Shown here in pieces: positions 27,083-35,767 of a stretch of DNA of 64,000 nucleotides (positions within the stretch are counted from its first letter, which is position 1; each line of letters begins with the position of its first letter). The DNA is from Methanolobus sp. ZRKC5 (lineage in GTDB: Archaea > Halobacteriota > Methanosarcinia > Methanosarcinales > Methanosarcinaceae), in assembly GCF_038446525.1 (NCBI RefSeq), contig NZ_CP151792.1, forward strand, positions 2,542,001 to 2,606,000, read 5' to 3'. The position numbers and the translations under genes are program-made. Below the pieces are notes generated by a model. That model made no database searches. It saw only the letters and a program-made list of their open reading frames with translations, and was not told the origin of the DNA.

Positions 27083-28354
27083 ATGGCAGCTGACAAACCA
27101 CACATGAACTTGGCAGTTATTGGTCACATTGACCACGGCAAGTCAACCCTTGTCGGAAGATTAATGTTCGAGACAGGAGCAGTACCTGCTCACCTTATCG
27201 AGAAGTACAAGGCAGAAGCAAAAGAAAAGGGTAAAGAGTCTTTCGCATTCGCATGGGTCATGGACTCACTTAAGGAAGAGCGTGAAAGAGGTATCACAAT
27301 CGATATCGCTCACAAGAGATTCGACACCGACAAGTACTACTTTACAATTGTGGACTGTCCAGGCCACCGTGACTTTGTAAAGAACATGATCACTGGTGCA
27401 TCCCAGGCTGACGCAGCTATTCTTGTAGTCGCAGCACCTGATGGTGTAATGGACCAGACAAAAGAGCACGTGTTCCTTTCAAGAACCCTTGGTATCAACC
27501 AGCTCATCATTGCTGTAAACAAGATGGATGCATCAAAATACAGCGAAGAGAGATACAATGAGGTTAAGGAACAAGTAAGCCAGCTCCTCGGTATGGTAGG
27601 ATTCAAGGCATCAGAGATTCCATTCATTCCAACATCCGCATTTGAGGGCGACAACATATCAGATTCAAGCGCAAACACACCATGGTACAAAGGTCCATCT
27701 ATCCTTGAAGCACTTGACCTCCTTGTTGAACCAGATAAGCCAGACAACCTTCCACTCAGAATCCCTGTACAGGATGCATACACCATCTCCGGTATCGGAA
27801 CCGTACCAGTAGGTAGGGTCGAAACAGGTATCATGAAGAAGGGCCAGACTGTAACATTCAATCCAAGTGGCGTAAGCGGTGAAGTCAAGTCAATTGAAAT
27901 GCACCATGAAGAACATGATCAGGCTGTACCTGGTGACAACATCGGATGGAACGTACGTGGTGTAGGTAAGAACGATGTCCGCAGAGGAGATGTATGTGGA
28001 CCATCAGACAAGCCACCTTCAGTAGCAGAAGAGTTCACAGGACAGATCGTTGTACTGCAGCACCCATCCGCTATCACAGCAGGATACACACCAGTATTCC
28101 ACTGCCACACAACCCAGACTGCATGTACTCTCATGTCCATTGACAAGAAACTTGATCCAAAGACAGGTGAAGTCAAGGAAGAGAATGCAACCTTCATTAA
28201 GGCTGGAGATGCAGCAATTGTCACCATCAAGCCAACAAGACCAATGGTAATCGAACCTGTAAAGGAAATCCCACAACTCGGTAGATTCGCTATCCGTGAT
28301 ATGGGTATGACCATTGCTGCTGGCATGTGCATGAGTGTTAAACTGAAGCAGTAA
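27083..28354 (+). CDS. tuf: Translation elongation factor EF-1 alpha
   Basis: A 423-residue GTPase that delivers aminoacyl-tRNA. I chose ATG 27083 ([22 protein letters not shown]) since AAAGGAGAT has eight-base spacing to it, whereas ATG 27077 is only two bases from the SD. G motifs are [33 protein letters not shown] and NKMDASK; domain 2/3 stretches include [15 protein letters not shown] and [15 protein letters not shown]. The length is normal for the family. Confidence 0.96.
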   Translation: MAADKPHMNLAVIGHIDHGKSTLVGRLMFETGAVPAHLIEKYKAEAKEKGKESFAFAWVMDSLKEERERGITIDIAHKRFDTDKYYFTIVDCPGHRDFVKNMITGASQADAAILVVAAPDGVMDQTKEHVFLSRTLGINQLIIAVNKMDASKYSEERYNEVKEQVSQLLGMVGFKASEIPFIPTSAFEGDNISDSSANTPWYKGPSILEALDLLVEPDKPDNLPLRIPVQDAYTISGIGTVPVGRVETGIMKKGQTVTFNPSGVSGEVKSIEMHHEEHDQAVPGDNIGWNVRGVGKNDVRRGDVCGPSDKPPSVAEEFTGQIVVLQHPSAITAGYTPVFHCHTTQTACTLMSIDKKLDPKTGEVKEENATFIKAGDAAIVTIKPTRPMVIEPVKEIPQLGRFAIRDMGMTIAAGMCMSVKLKQ

Positions 28355-28379
28355 TACACTCAACTTTTTCCTTTTTTAG

Positions 28380-28700
<321 letters not shown>

Positions 28701-28701
28701 C

Positions 28702-28727
28702 TATAGTTATTGCTAGCAATAACTATA
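28702..28727 (+). terminator. Perfect 26-bp palindrome after rps10
   Basis: TATAGTTATTGCT followed by its exact reverse complement, starting two bases after the rps10 stop. As RNA it folds into a long hairpin closing the operon; as DNA it could be a dimeric binding site. It is not followed by a long T tract. Confidence 0.55.
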
Positions 28728-28735
28728 ATCTTTAA

Positions 28736-28756
28736 GTTACAGATAACATCTGTAAC
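28736..28756 (+). terminator. Second hairpin after rps10
   Basis: A 9-bp stem GTTACAGAT/ATCTGTAAC with loop AAC, followed by a pyrimidine-rich stretch CTTCTACTTCTTATCTTT. The T-rich tail fits archaeal termination. Confidence 0.55.
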
Positions 28757-28937
28757 CTTCTACTTCTTATCTTTCAGCGGCACTGAAGAGTGCCTGCTAT
28801 GAAAGATATTTGGAAAGAACTGCTATATAATATTTTTTTTAGAGGTTCTTCCATTTGGTTAAATACTGCCCAGAGAAATCATCAGTACCGCAAAATATAT
28901 CTAAACCAGCAACTCATAAAAAATATGGGGTTAAGTT

Positions 28938-30128
28938 ATGAAAGAAAAGGTACTGATATTAGGAGCAGGCTATGCCGGATCGGTGGTAGCAAATATACTA
29001 GCCAGAGAATTCAGGAATAAGATTGCCAGGGACGAGTTAGAACTTATCATACTCGATAAAAATGATACAAATATAAATCAGGGTGGCTTTACTTTTATTC
29101 CCTTTGAACTTTATACGCCTGAAGAGATTACAAGACCAAGAAAAAAGCTCATCAGTCCAAGAGTAAAAGCCTTTTATGGAGAAGAAGGAGAAGTAACAGC
29201 AGTTAATCTTGGAAATAAAGAAGTAACCGTCAAAAGTAACAAAAAGTATGGTTACGATTATCTTGTTATCGCAATGGGTTGCAGGGCTGATGTTAATACG
29301 ATTCCAGGTCTTAAAGATGATCTTAACACATTCTACACTTCAATAGAAGATGCTTTCAAGGTAAGGGATCTGGTAAAGAATATCAGCGGCGGAAAAGTCG
29401 TGATCTCTGTTGCCTCGATGCCTGTCCCTTGTCCCGGTGCACCCGTAAAGTTTACTTTTATGCTAGAAAGTTATTTGCGCAATATTAAGAAGAACAGAGA
29501 AGATGTACAAATAACACTGGTCTGGCCCATGGAACCAATAGGACCACCGGAATTTAACAAATTCGTGACTGGCCAATTCAATGAAAAAAATGTTGAAATT
29601 GTGAGAAACTTTCAGCTGGCTGAAGTTGATGCAACCCGAAAAGAATTAACATCAAAAACTGGAGAAAAGGTAAATTATGATCTGTTGATCACTGTGCCTC
29701 CGCACAAAGCGCCAGAGGTACTAATAAATTCAGGCCTTACGGATGAGAATGGATGGATATCGGCAGATAAAGCTACACTTCAGTATCGTGGTCCTGCTGG
29801 CAACCATGACAATGTGTACGTGATTGGAGATCTCGGACCCGCAGACATCCTCAAAACAGGCATTGGTGCACATTATCAGGCAATTGCAATAAGTCAGAAC
29901 CTGATCAATGATATTTATGGAAATGGCATAAAAACACCTTATGAAGGTGAAACAGGATGTCCCATAGTCACTGAAATAGAAACTCCGAACACAATGGGTA
30001 AAGGTTATATTGCCACCTGGAGGTACGGAGTACCCCCCGCACCTTTCACAACCACAAAAATGGGATGGTTCCTGTATCGCATGTATTACCACATACACTG
30101 GGATATTAGCGTAAAAGGATTGTTCTGA
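28938..30128 (+). CDS. Sulfide:quinone oxidoreductase-like FAD-dependent oxidoreductase
   Basis: A 396-residue flavoprotein with the N-terminal FAD dinucleotide fold VLILGAGYAGSVVANILA, the LDKNDTNINQGGFTFIPFELY segment typical of SQR, YDYLVIAMGCRAD, the MPVPCPGAPVKFTFMLE Cys-Pro segment, and VYVIGDLGPADILKTGIGAHYQAIAIS near the end. SQR oxidises sulfide and passes electrons to a quinone; methanogens of this order use methanophenazine. Cys near residue 159 is retained, but the full three-Cys set is not evident. The C-terminus is amphipathic (WFLYRMYYHIHWD) as in membrane-attached SQR. It is co-transcribed with a DUF1641 gene. Confidence 0.85.
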   Translation: MKEKVLILGAGYAGSVVANILAREFRNKIARDELELIILDKNDTNINQGGFTFIPFELYTPEEITRPRKKLISPRVKAFYGEEGEVTAVNLGNKEVTVKSNKKYGYDYLVIAMGCRADVNTIPGLKDDLNTFYTSIEDAFKVRDLVKNISGGKVVISVASMPVPCPGAPVKFTFMLESYLRNIKKNREDVQITLVWPMEPIGPPEFNKFVTGQFNEKNVEIVRNFQLAEVDATRKELTSKTGEKVNYDLLITVPPHKAPEVLINSGLTDENGWISADKATLQYRGPAGNHDNVYVIGDLGPADILKTGIGAHYQAIAISQNLINDIYGNGIKTPYEGETGCPIVTEIETPNTMGKGYIATWRYGVPPAPFTTTKMGWFLYRMYYHIHWDISVKGLF

Positions 30129-30141
30129 GGAGGAAGTGAAT

Positions 30142-30507
30142 ATGACAGATGAAACTATTACAGATCAGATATCAGGAATTGAAATTACACCGGCTGATGT
30201 TGAAGCAGTTCTTGATCTTGTGCGAACAGCCAGAATCCTGCAGGACTATATGAACGATCAGACTGCTCATGGGATAGCACAACTTATGACAACTGTATTA
30301 AAGATAACAAATGCAGTAATGAGCACAGATCTTGTTGATGTGATGGAAAGAGGATTACAAGATCCCGAACTTGACAAAGCTCTTCTTGAACCACCAAAAG
30401 TAGGCATAGGTGGATTGCTAAAACAAATGCAGGATGAAGACTTCCAGAAAGGTATGGGAGTAATGTTAACGCTGGTTAAAGCTATAGGAAGAGCAACAGA
30501 AGATTAA
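30142..30507 (+). CDS. DUF1641 protein, partner of the SQR-like enzyme
   Basis: A 121-residue helical protein. The C-terminal part (PKVGIGGLLKQMQDEDFQKGMGVMLTLVKAIG) matches DUF1641, a family commonly encoded beside SQR-like flavoproteins and formate dehydrogenases. I chose ATG 30142 since GAGGAGGA (30127-30134) is seven bases upstream; GTG 30136 is too close. It lies 13 bp after the flavoprotein stop. The role is unknown, perhaps an accessory or membrane-docking subunit (inference). Confidence 0.82.
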   Translation: MTDETITDQISGIEITPADVEAVLDLVRTARILQDYMNDQTAHGIAQLMTTVLKITNAVMSTDLVDVMERGLQDPELDKALLEPPKVGIGGLLKQMQDEDFQKGMGVMLTLVKAIGRATED

Positions 30508-30516
30508 AGTAACTTA

Positions 30517-31644
30517 CTATTCATCTTCTTTTTTATAATCTGACGCAGCATCTAATTCAATTACAAATTTTGCACCTGACAGTTTGTTGTCCTCAACACG
30601 TATAGAGCCACCGTACCGTTCAACTGTTTTTTTAGCTATATACAATCCAAATCCGGTATTCCCGGTTTTTCCATACTTGTATCCCTCATCAAAAACTCTG
30701 GATTTTACTGCATCAGGAATTCCAATACCATTATCAGCAATTAAAATTTCACAGATGCCATTTTGATTCAATATTTCAATATCGACCTTGCTGGCATTTC
30801 CATGAACCAGAGCATTACTGACAATATTATCGAAAACTGAAGCCAGAGCATTATCAGCCATAACCAGACAGTTTCCAGTTACATTGAATTTTGCTGCATG
30901 TGCACTTATAGCATTATCCACCAGATTTTTGACATTCAAAAGTTTAAGCTGTTCATCAACAACTGAGACCTGATCAATTTCCTTTACATCTTTTATAAGA
31001 GAAGCACTTTTTTGTGAAGCTTTTCTTATCATAGAAATAAATTTTTCATCCCCCTTCTCCTCAAGCAAGTCTAAAGCTCCCATGATGACCTGAAGATCAT
31101 TAGCAATGTCATGCCTTAGAATACGATTTGTATTACGAAGCATTTCGGTAAGTTTCACCTGCTCTTCCTTTGATCTGAATACTTCATGATAGCGCCTTAT
31201 ATTGGATATCGCAAGTCCTGACGCCTTTGCAAGATCAAAAGCAACACTTAGATACTCATCCAGATTTTCCGGAAAAGCAATGCCATGCACCTCGATAATA
31301 CCAAAGAGAGTATCTGCCATCAAAACTTTTATCGCGAAACCATCTTCCGTATCAAACACAACATAGCTTTCATCAGAATCTCTCAATTTCATTATGACAC
31401 CATGTTTGGTTTCAAAGGATTTGCAGTACTGAACTTCTACCTCATCTTCATAAAAAGAATGGTAAACAACATTCTTCGGAGCGAACATTGTACTGAACAA
31501 TTTACAAATCGATTTGATTTCAACAGATTCATCTGTAATATCAGCAATTGTTTTGATAAAATCAATGTAACTATTCAGCCTGATAAAAACACTATCAATA
31601 GCAATCTTGACAAAAAGTTGAGACCTACATTTTATTAGGATCAT
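30517..31644 (-). CDS. C-terminal half of MITE-split sensor histidine kinase (GAF-like, HisKA, HATPase)
   Basis: This ORF of 375 residues begins inside the MITE: its first 26 residues (MILIKCRSQLFVKIAIDSVF...) come from the inserted element. The native sequence resumes at IDFIKTIADITDES. It has a GAF-like region (about 30-150), the phosphoacceptor box RILRHDIANDLQVI, and the HATPase N box (VFDNIVSNALVHGNA), G1 box ADNGIGIP and G2 box GNTGFGLYIAKK. It is missing its natural N-terminal sensor, which is the ORF at 31757-32404. Whether it is translated from the MITE-derived ATG is unknown. Confidence 0.85.
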   Translation of the reverse strand: MILIKCRSQLFVKIAIDSVFIRLNSYIDFIKTIADITDESVEIKSICKLFSTMFAPKNVVYHSFYEDEVEVQYCKSFETKHGVIMKLRDSDESYVVFDTEDGFAIKVLMADTLFGIIEVHGIAFPENLDEYLSVAFDLAKASGLAISNIRRYHEVFRSKEEQVKLTEMLRNTNRILRHDIANDLQVIMGALDLLEEKGDEKFISMIRKASQKSASLIKDVKEIDQVSVVDEQLKLLNVKNLVDNAISAHAAKFNVTGNCLVMADNALASVFDNIVSNALVHGNASKVDIEILNQNGICEILIADNGIGIPDAVKSRVFDEGYKYGKTGNTGFGLYIAKKTVERYGGSIRVEDNKLSGAKFVIELDAASDYKKEDE

Positions 31645-31768
31645 TAATTTTGATTGTTGTCATTGATTGCTTTTTTGATTCTTAGGTTGTTAGTGAGCAA
31701 ACATCTCCGTTTTGATTAAATCAGTATCAATAGGCTAATTGTGGTAGGCTGAATAGTTACAAATCAAT
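31559..31768. mobile_element. 194-bp MITE-like element (31567-31760) with IS66-type ends and 8-bp target duplication
   Basis: The 15-bp terminal inverted repeats GTAACTATTCAGCCT (31567-31581) and AGGCTGAATAGTTAC (31746-31760) are identical to the ends of the IS66-family element at 36232-37853. The 8-bp direct repeat AAATCAAT flanks it (31559-31566 and 31761-31768), the length made by IS66 transposases. It encodes no transposase, so it would need one in trans. It splits a sensor kinase gene. Confidence 0.92.
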
Positions 31769-32404
31769 AGACATAGCATATGAAGCCGCTTTTCTCTGGC
31801 ATAATTTCAACTGTTTTTGCTTCTTTTCAATACTCCATCGAAGTATAAGGTTATCAAAGACCACACTGAAGTATCCCATCCCAACATTTAATATTTTGAA
31901 TGGGACATCTACAAATTTGGAAAATTCTTCTGCCTTGAAAACAAAATCGGAATGAATGCCTATGTCCAGAATCAAAATAGATGAATATAATTCAGAAAAT
32001 GAGGACGCTGAATTATCGTCATACATACCAATAGACCTCAGATTATTCTGCCAGTCTTCCAGCCATCCGGGAGCTACAATAAAAGAACCTGCATCTTCAT
32101 ACTCCTGCAAAGCCTGACTCTCAGTAAACAAGTCATAAATATTTTCAGTCTTATGAATTTTAACAGAGCCAGAATACTCTTCCGGAATGCAAACTTCGGG
32201 ACATGATGTATCACACAGAAGCAGTATATCATTGTCGCATTTTTGCTCCCTGATGATACCAAGGATTATTTCAGACTTTGGAGTATCCTGAGAAGACTTA
32301 AAAAAGGCGCATTTTATCCCTTCATATTGACTTTCAGAATTAAGGATATATTCGATTTCCTGCCGGATATTTACGGGTGCAACAATGTAATGATCATAAA
32401 ACAT
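31757..32404 (-). CDS. N-terminal half of MITE-split sensor kinase (DUF1638-like sensor domain)
   Basis: 215 residues. The segment GSFIVAPGWLEDWQ and the surrounding pattern resemble DUF1638, a family found beside methyltransferase genes in methanogens; this assignment is moderate. The natural protein is cut after SYAMSID: the next codon TTG and stop TAA are created by the MITE end (GTAAC). Skipping the 194-bp element plus one 8-bp repeat joins SYAMSID to FIKTIADITDES of the downstream ORF in the same frame. It starts six bases after the methyltransferase gene, so the sensor belongs to the corrinoid-methyltransferase operon. Confidence 0.82.
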   Translation of the reverse strand: MFYDHYIVAPVNIRQEIEYILNSESQYEGIKCAFFKSSQDTPKSEIILGIIREQKCDNDILLLCDTSCPEVCIPEEYSGSVKIHKTENIYDLFTESQALQEYEDAGSFIVAPGWLEDWQNNLRSIGMYDDNSASSFSELYSSILILDIGIHSDFVFKAEEFSKFVDVPFKILNVGMGYFSVVFDNLILRWSIEKKQKQLKLCQRKAASYAMSIDL

Positions 32405-32410
32405 AATATT

Positions 32411-33448
32411 CTACTCCGGGTACTGACCCCATTTTTTTACGGAATCAGAAATATTCATGATAACTTCTGAAGGAACAAGATAAAGTATTTCCCCGTGGTT
32501 ATCAGAGAGAATATAACCACCGCCATTCGCAGTCTTTTGAATTGCTTCCTTTACATGATATTCAGTATCCTGACGAGTCCAGTGCCGCATCTCAACTCCA
32601 TTCAGGTTACCCATTACTGACACTTTTCCATTACATTCATTTTTTATTTCTCCAAGGTCTTCCAGTACACTTGTACAAATAATAGAAGTTCCCGTTTCTA
32701 TAATATCATTTATTATGGGAAGACATCTTCCTGAAGCCATATGAGTTGCAACAGGTGCGTTAATTCTGGGAATTGCACTTTTGGCAACCTTAAATCCTGT
32801 TTTCCTGTAAAGTTCAGGCGGAATGATAGTTGAGGACGATACAGGATCAAAGTAACAGATTGCAGTTGCGCCTGACTCTATCTGGGCATTGGCCCACTTG
32901 ATACAGAATTCTTCATTGATGCGCATAAGTTCTTCAAACTTGTCAGGTTCCTCGTATATCAAATCAAAAAAACGATTAAATCCCATCTGCATAACCGGCA
33001 ATGCAAAGGGAGACATAACTACTCCAATTATGGGGATATCTTCACCTGCATGTTTCTTGATCAGTTCTGTGGTCTTCAGAACTTTCTGTAATTGTTGCGA
33101 TTCAAAAACATCAGGCGCTTCCAGCGACCCTATGTTCTCATAATCAGATATTATTGGCTTGCCAGCATTCGGAGGGGCATCAGAGTAGAAAATAGAATTT
33201 CTTCCCCATGCTTCAAGCTCAAGTGATGCATAGTAAAAAGAATAGTAGCAATCATGACCATATTTCTGTTGCATTTTTATCTGGCCCTGTGCAACCATTT
33301 CAGGCTTTGAGAAATATTTCTCGATAGAAATATTGAATTCTTTTGATCCCTGTGTTGTAAGCAGGTGGAAGAATGGAACTCTATCCGCTTCTTCATAATT
33401 AAGGGCTGTCAGGACTCTTTCCATGGGAGTCATTGCTTCACTTTTCAT
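32411..33448 (-). CDS. UroD/MtaA-family methyltransferase lacking the usual zinc ligands
   Basis: A 345-residue protein of the uroporphyrinogen decarboxylase-like methylcobamide methyltransferase family (MtaA, MtbA and relatives). The N-terminus MTPMERVLTALNYEEADRVPFFHLL, VMSPFALPVMQMGFNRFFDL and NGGGYILSDNHGEILYLVP are typical of the fold. MtaA and MtbA bind zinc through H-x-C and a later Cys; here the site reads THMASGRC (His236, Ala238) and the later position reads SDNHGE, so the canonical thiol-activating site is absent. It overlaps the corrinoid gene by four bases, so the two surely work together. A role as a substrate-side methyltransferase or in sensing is inferred. Confidence 0.85.
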   Translation of the reverse strand: MKSEAMTPMERVLTALNYEEADRVPFFHLLTTQGSKEFNISIEKYFSKPEMVAQGQIKMQQKYGHDCYYSFYYASLELEAWGRNSIFYSDAPPNAGKPIISDYENIGSLEAPDVFESQQLQKVLKTTELIKKHAGEDIPIIGVVMSPFALPVMQMGFNRFFDLIYEEPDKFEELMRINEEFCIKWANAQIESGATAICYFDPVSSSTIIPPELYRKTGFKVAKSAIPRINAPVATHMASGRCLPIINDIIETGTSIICTSVLEDLGEIKNECNGKVSVMGNLNGVEMRHWTRQDTEYHVKEAIQKTANGGGYILSDNHGEILYLVPSEVIMNISDSVKKWGQYPE

Positions 33449-34086
33449 TGCGATAACCCCAGAACATTATATATCTTACTGACAGACTCTGTAGCATCAA
33501 CTGCCATAGCATCAGCACCAACTTCTTTCCACAGCTGACGGTCAAACAAAAACGGTGCACCCCCCACTATTATTTTTGCTTTGATACCTTCGCGGTCAAA
33601 GATATATCTGAGATTTTTGATATTAAGGGCAAGATTAAGCATTAGTGTCGAAACCATCAGAACCTCGATACCATCTTCTTTGACCTTTCTGGCAACTTTT
33701 TCAGGCCCCATATCACCATAATCATGCATATTGAATCCATTGGCCTTAAGGAATGAAGAAACGATACGTTTTCCAAGCATATGTTCATCCCCAAGGGTTG
33801 TAATACCTATTATTGGCATGTCCTTCCTGTCAGGACTCTCGGCAGGCAGTATAGATTCCATTATTTCCTCACATATCTTGCTTGCCATATACTCCTGCGA
33901 TAATGCAATTTCGCCACTTGCCCACATAGCTCCGATTTTTTCAAGAGTAGGAGCAATAAGCTCTTGGATAAGCTCAAAAGCATTATCCCCGGTAAATTCT
34001 TTTTTTACGATGTTACCTGCTGCAACTCTGTTCAGGGAAAGAAGGGCATTTTCTAGCTCAAAAACGTTATCTCTGTCGACACGCAC
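33445..34086 (-). CDS. Corrinoid (methyl-carrier) protein, MtaC/MtbC/MttC-like
   Basis: A 213-residue two-domain corrinoid protein: an N-terminal helical cap (about 1-85, LIQELIAPTLEKIGAMWASGEIALSQEY) and a C-terminal B12-binding Rossmann domain. The cobalt-ligating motif D-x-H-x-x-G is present as DEHMLG (Asp100, His102, Gly105), with VLMVSTLMLNL and IIVGGAPF completing the lower cobamide pocket. It carries methyl groups between methyltransferases. No MtaB, MttB or MtmB partner lies next to it; the only partner in the operon is the UroD-like protein. Confidence 0.9.
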   Translation of the reverse strand: MRVDRDNVFELENALLSLNRVAAGNIVKKEFTGDNAFELIQELIAPTLEKIGAMWASGEIALSQEYMASKICEEIMESILPAESPDRKDMPIIGITTLGDEHMLGKRIVSSFLKANGFNMHDYGDMGPEKVARKVKEDGIEVLMVSTLMLNLALNIKNLRYIFDREGIKAKIIVGGAPFLFDRQLWKEVGADAMAVDATESVSKIYNVLGLSQ

Positions 34087-34208
34087 ACCGCCTGGTTCTT
34101 TTGTAAAGAATATGCGATTTAATTATATAAAGGTGTTATTAAAAATATGTGAAATTTCGCTGAATTTTGTATCCTGTATAATAGAACATGTATATTTGAA
34201 TCATGTGA

Positions 34209-34949
34209 TTACGCCTGTGATTTGACGGTTTTACCACATACCTTGCAATCATGTCTTCTGGATACCTTGAGAGTTTCCATCTCCGAATAAAGCCCATTCC
34301 AGATGAGAAGCCTGTTTGTCAGAAGTCTACCAGTACCTACCAGATACTTGATAACTTCATTGACCTGTATCATAGCAATTATACCAGGAGTAACACCAAC
34401 AACTGGAAAGACTTCTGTTGGCGGAGCTGAAGGGAAAACACAGTTGAAACATGCACTTTCCCCGGGAATTATGGTCATAGCCTGCCCGTCAAAACCACTT
34501 ATAGCTCCATGAATCAGTGGAATACTTTTTTCATAGGCAACTTGATTTAGGAGATAACGGATAGAGTAATTGTCCATGGCATCAACTATGAGATCTGCAT
34601 CCCCTACAAGCTTCCTGACGTTTGATTCATCTATTGTAAGGTGAAATGTTTCTATATCTATGTGAGGATTTACGGCCTGGAGCTTATCTCCGACAGACGA
34701 TACCTTTGCTCTGCCGATATCAGCCTCCCAGTGCAGCACCTGTCGGTTAAGATTGCTTAGTTCCACGCAATCGCGATCTGCAATTCTCAGTTGCCCCACA
34801 CCGGCAACTGCAAGATAAAGTGCAACCGGACATCCAAGTCCTCCTGCACCTGCAATGAAAACCTTTGCATTCTTTAATGCCTTTTGGCCATCTTCACCTA
34901 AAAGCATTATTTGCCTGTTGTAACGTTCAAGCTCTTCCTTGCTTAACAT
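34209..34949 (-). CDS. ThiF/MoeB/HesA-family adenylyltransferase (E1-like)
   Basis: A 246-residue E1-like enzyme that adenylates the C-terminal Gly-Gly of a ubiquitin-fold sulfur carrier. Visible are ERYNRQIMLLGEDGQ, the nucleotide loop IAGAGGLGCPVALYLA, LSNLNRQVLHWEADIG and DLIVDAMDNYSIRYLLN, and two zinc CxxC pairs (CFNC, CKVC). The ThiS-like carrier is encoded at 35768, about 0.8 kb upstream on the same strand, across an HTH gene. ATG 34949 is preferred because GAGGG sits nine bases before it; ATG 34958 abuts the SD. Whether it serves thiamine, molybdopterin or another sulfur pathway is not clear. Confidence 0.9.
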   Translation of the reverse strand: MLSKEELERYNRQIMLLGEDGQKALKNAKVFIAGAGGLGCPVALYLAVAGVGQLRIADRDCVELSNLNRQVLHWEADIGRAKVSSVGDKLQAVNPHIDIETFHLTIDESNVRKLVGDADLIVDAMDNYSIRYLLNQVAYEKSIPLIHGAISGFDGQAMTIIPGESACFNCVFPSAPPTEVFPVVGVTPGIIAMIQVNEVIKYLVGTGRLLTNRLLIWNGLYSEMETLKVSRRHDCKVCGKTVKSQA

Positions 34950-35043
34950 GATACACATCCCTCAAATCTGTTAATAATATTCTCTGAAGTAATTCTACAT
35001 GATAGTTGACCTTTTCCCATGAAAGACTATAGATTACAGGGAC

Positions 35044-35253
35044 TTAGCTTCCGATGGTGTCAACCTTTGAAAGTTCATGTTTTCTGGAGTTCTCAAATAA
35101 TACTGTACTTCCTTCTATTTCAAGCAACTTATCGATGAGGAAATTAGATATCTTTTCTTCTCATCCAAGTTCTGTGTACATTCCTTCACCGAAGGGAAAA
35201 AAGCTATCCTTGCCATTAGGGTTGAGCCTATGAGAGAGAAAAGACTTTAAGAC
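35044..35253 (-). pseudogene. Decayed C-terminal gene fragment with in-frame TGA
   Basis: The minus strand reads as protein-like sequence: SFLSHRLNPNGKDSFFPFGE, GMYTELG, a TGA at 35161-35163, then EEKISNFLIDKLLEIEG and STVLFENSRKHELSKVDTIG before a normal TAA (35044-35046). It has no start codon and codes for too short a piece. It looks like the tail of a former gene. I cannot name the family. Confidence 0.4.
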
Positions 35254-35264
35254 TTAGACGTTAT

Positions 35265-35276
35265 TCACAATTGTGA
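35265..35276. promoter_or_regulatory. Palindromic operator candidate upstream of the HTH gene
   Basis: TCACAATTGTGA is a perfect 12-bp palindrome, 49 bp before the HTH regulator start at 35326. The same core, extended to 14 bp, recurs at 36136-36149 upstream of the ThiS-like gene. A shared site next to a small HTH protein suggests autoregulation and joint control. Confidence 0.5.
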
Positions 35277-35325
35277 GTAAGATTCATAAAATATAATCTA
35301 TTAAAATCAAGAGGAAATCAATATC

Positions 35326-35649
35326 ATGAAATTACCCTGTCAGACAATTGTCTGGGATGTTTTACCTGCCATCAGAGCAGCAATCGCAGAAGAACTTGTT
35401 AACTGCGGACTTTCGCAGCAGGAAGTTGCCAAAGAACTGGACATGGCACCTTCAGCTGTTTCACAATACCTCTCCAAGAAAAGAGGTTATCGAATAGTAT
35501 TTGGAGAAGATATCAAAAAATCCATACGAGTTCTTGCAGAAGATATGAAAGAAAATCGAGTAGATGATCTTGCTGAGAGAATTTGCAGTATTTGCCGGCA
35601 ATTGCGTGAAGATGGACAGCAGTGCGTCAATGACGAAAACAAAAAATAA
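35326..35649 (+). CDS. Small XRE-type helix-turn-helix regulator (COG2522-like)
   Basis: A 107-residue DNA-binding protein. The HTH is CGLSQQEVAKELDMAPSAVSQYLSKKRGY (about 28-57). The C-terminal part has a CSIC pair (ICSICRQLRED) that could bind a metal or an iron-sulfur cluster together with the early Cys5, as in archaeal regulators of this family. It sits between a ThiF and a ThiS gene that are on the opposite strand, and palindromes TCACAATTGTGA lie on both sides. A role as a sulfur or metal-responsive regulator is inferred. Confidence 0.85.
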   Translation: MKLPCQTIVWDVLPAIRAAIAEELVNCGLSQQEVAKELDMAPSAVSQYLSKKRGYRIVFGEDIKKSIRVLAEDMKENRVDDLAERICSICRQLREDGQQCVNDENKK

Positions 35650-35767
35650 TATGGTATTCCATATTACATGAAACTCTTCCTGATGAAAAAATATGCTGAA
35701 AAAGAAGATTTATCCATCCTTTCAGCTATAACCTATATAGACAGTGCTTCAACCAGTCTTTTCCCGG

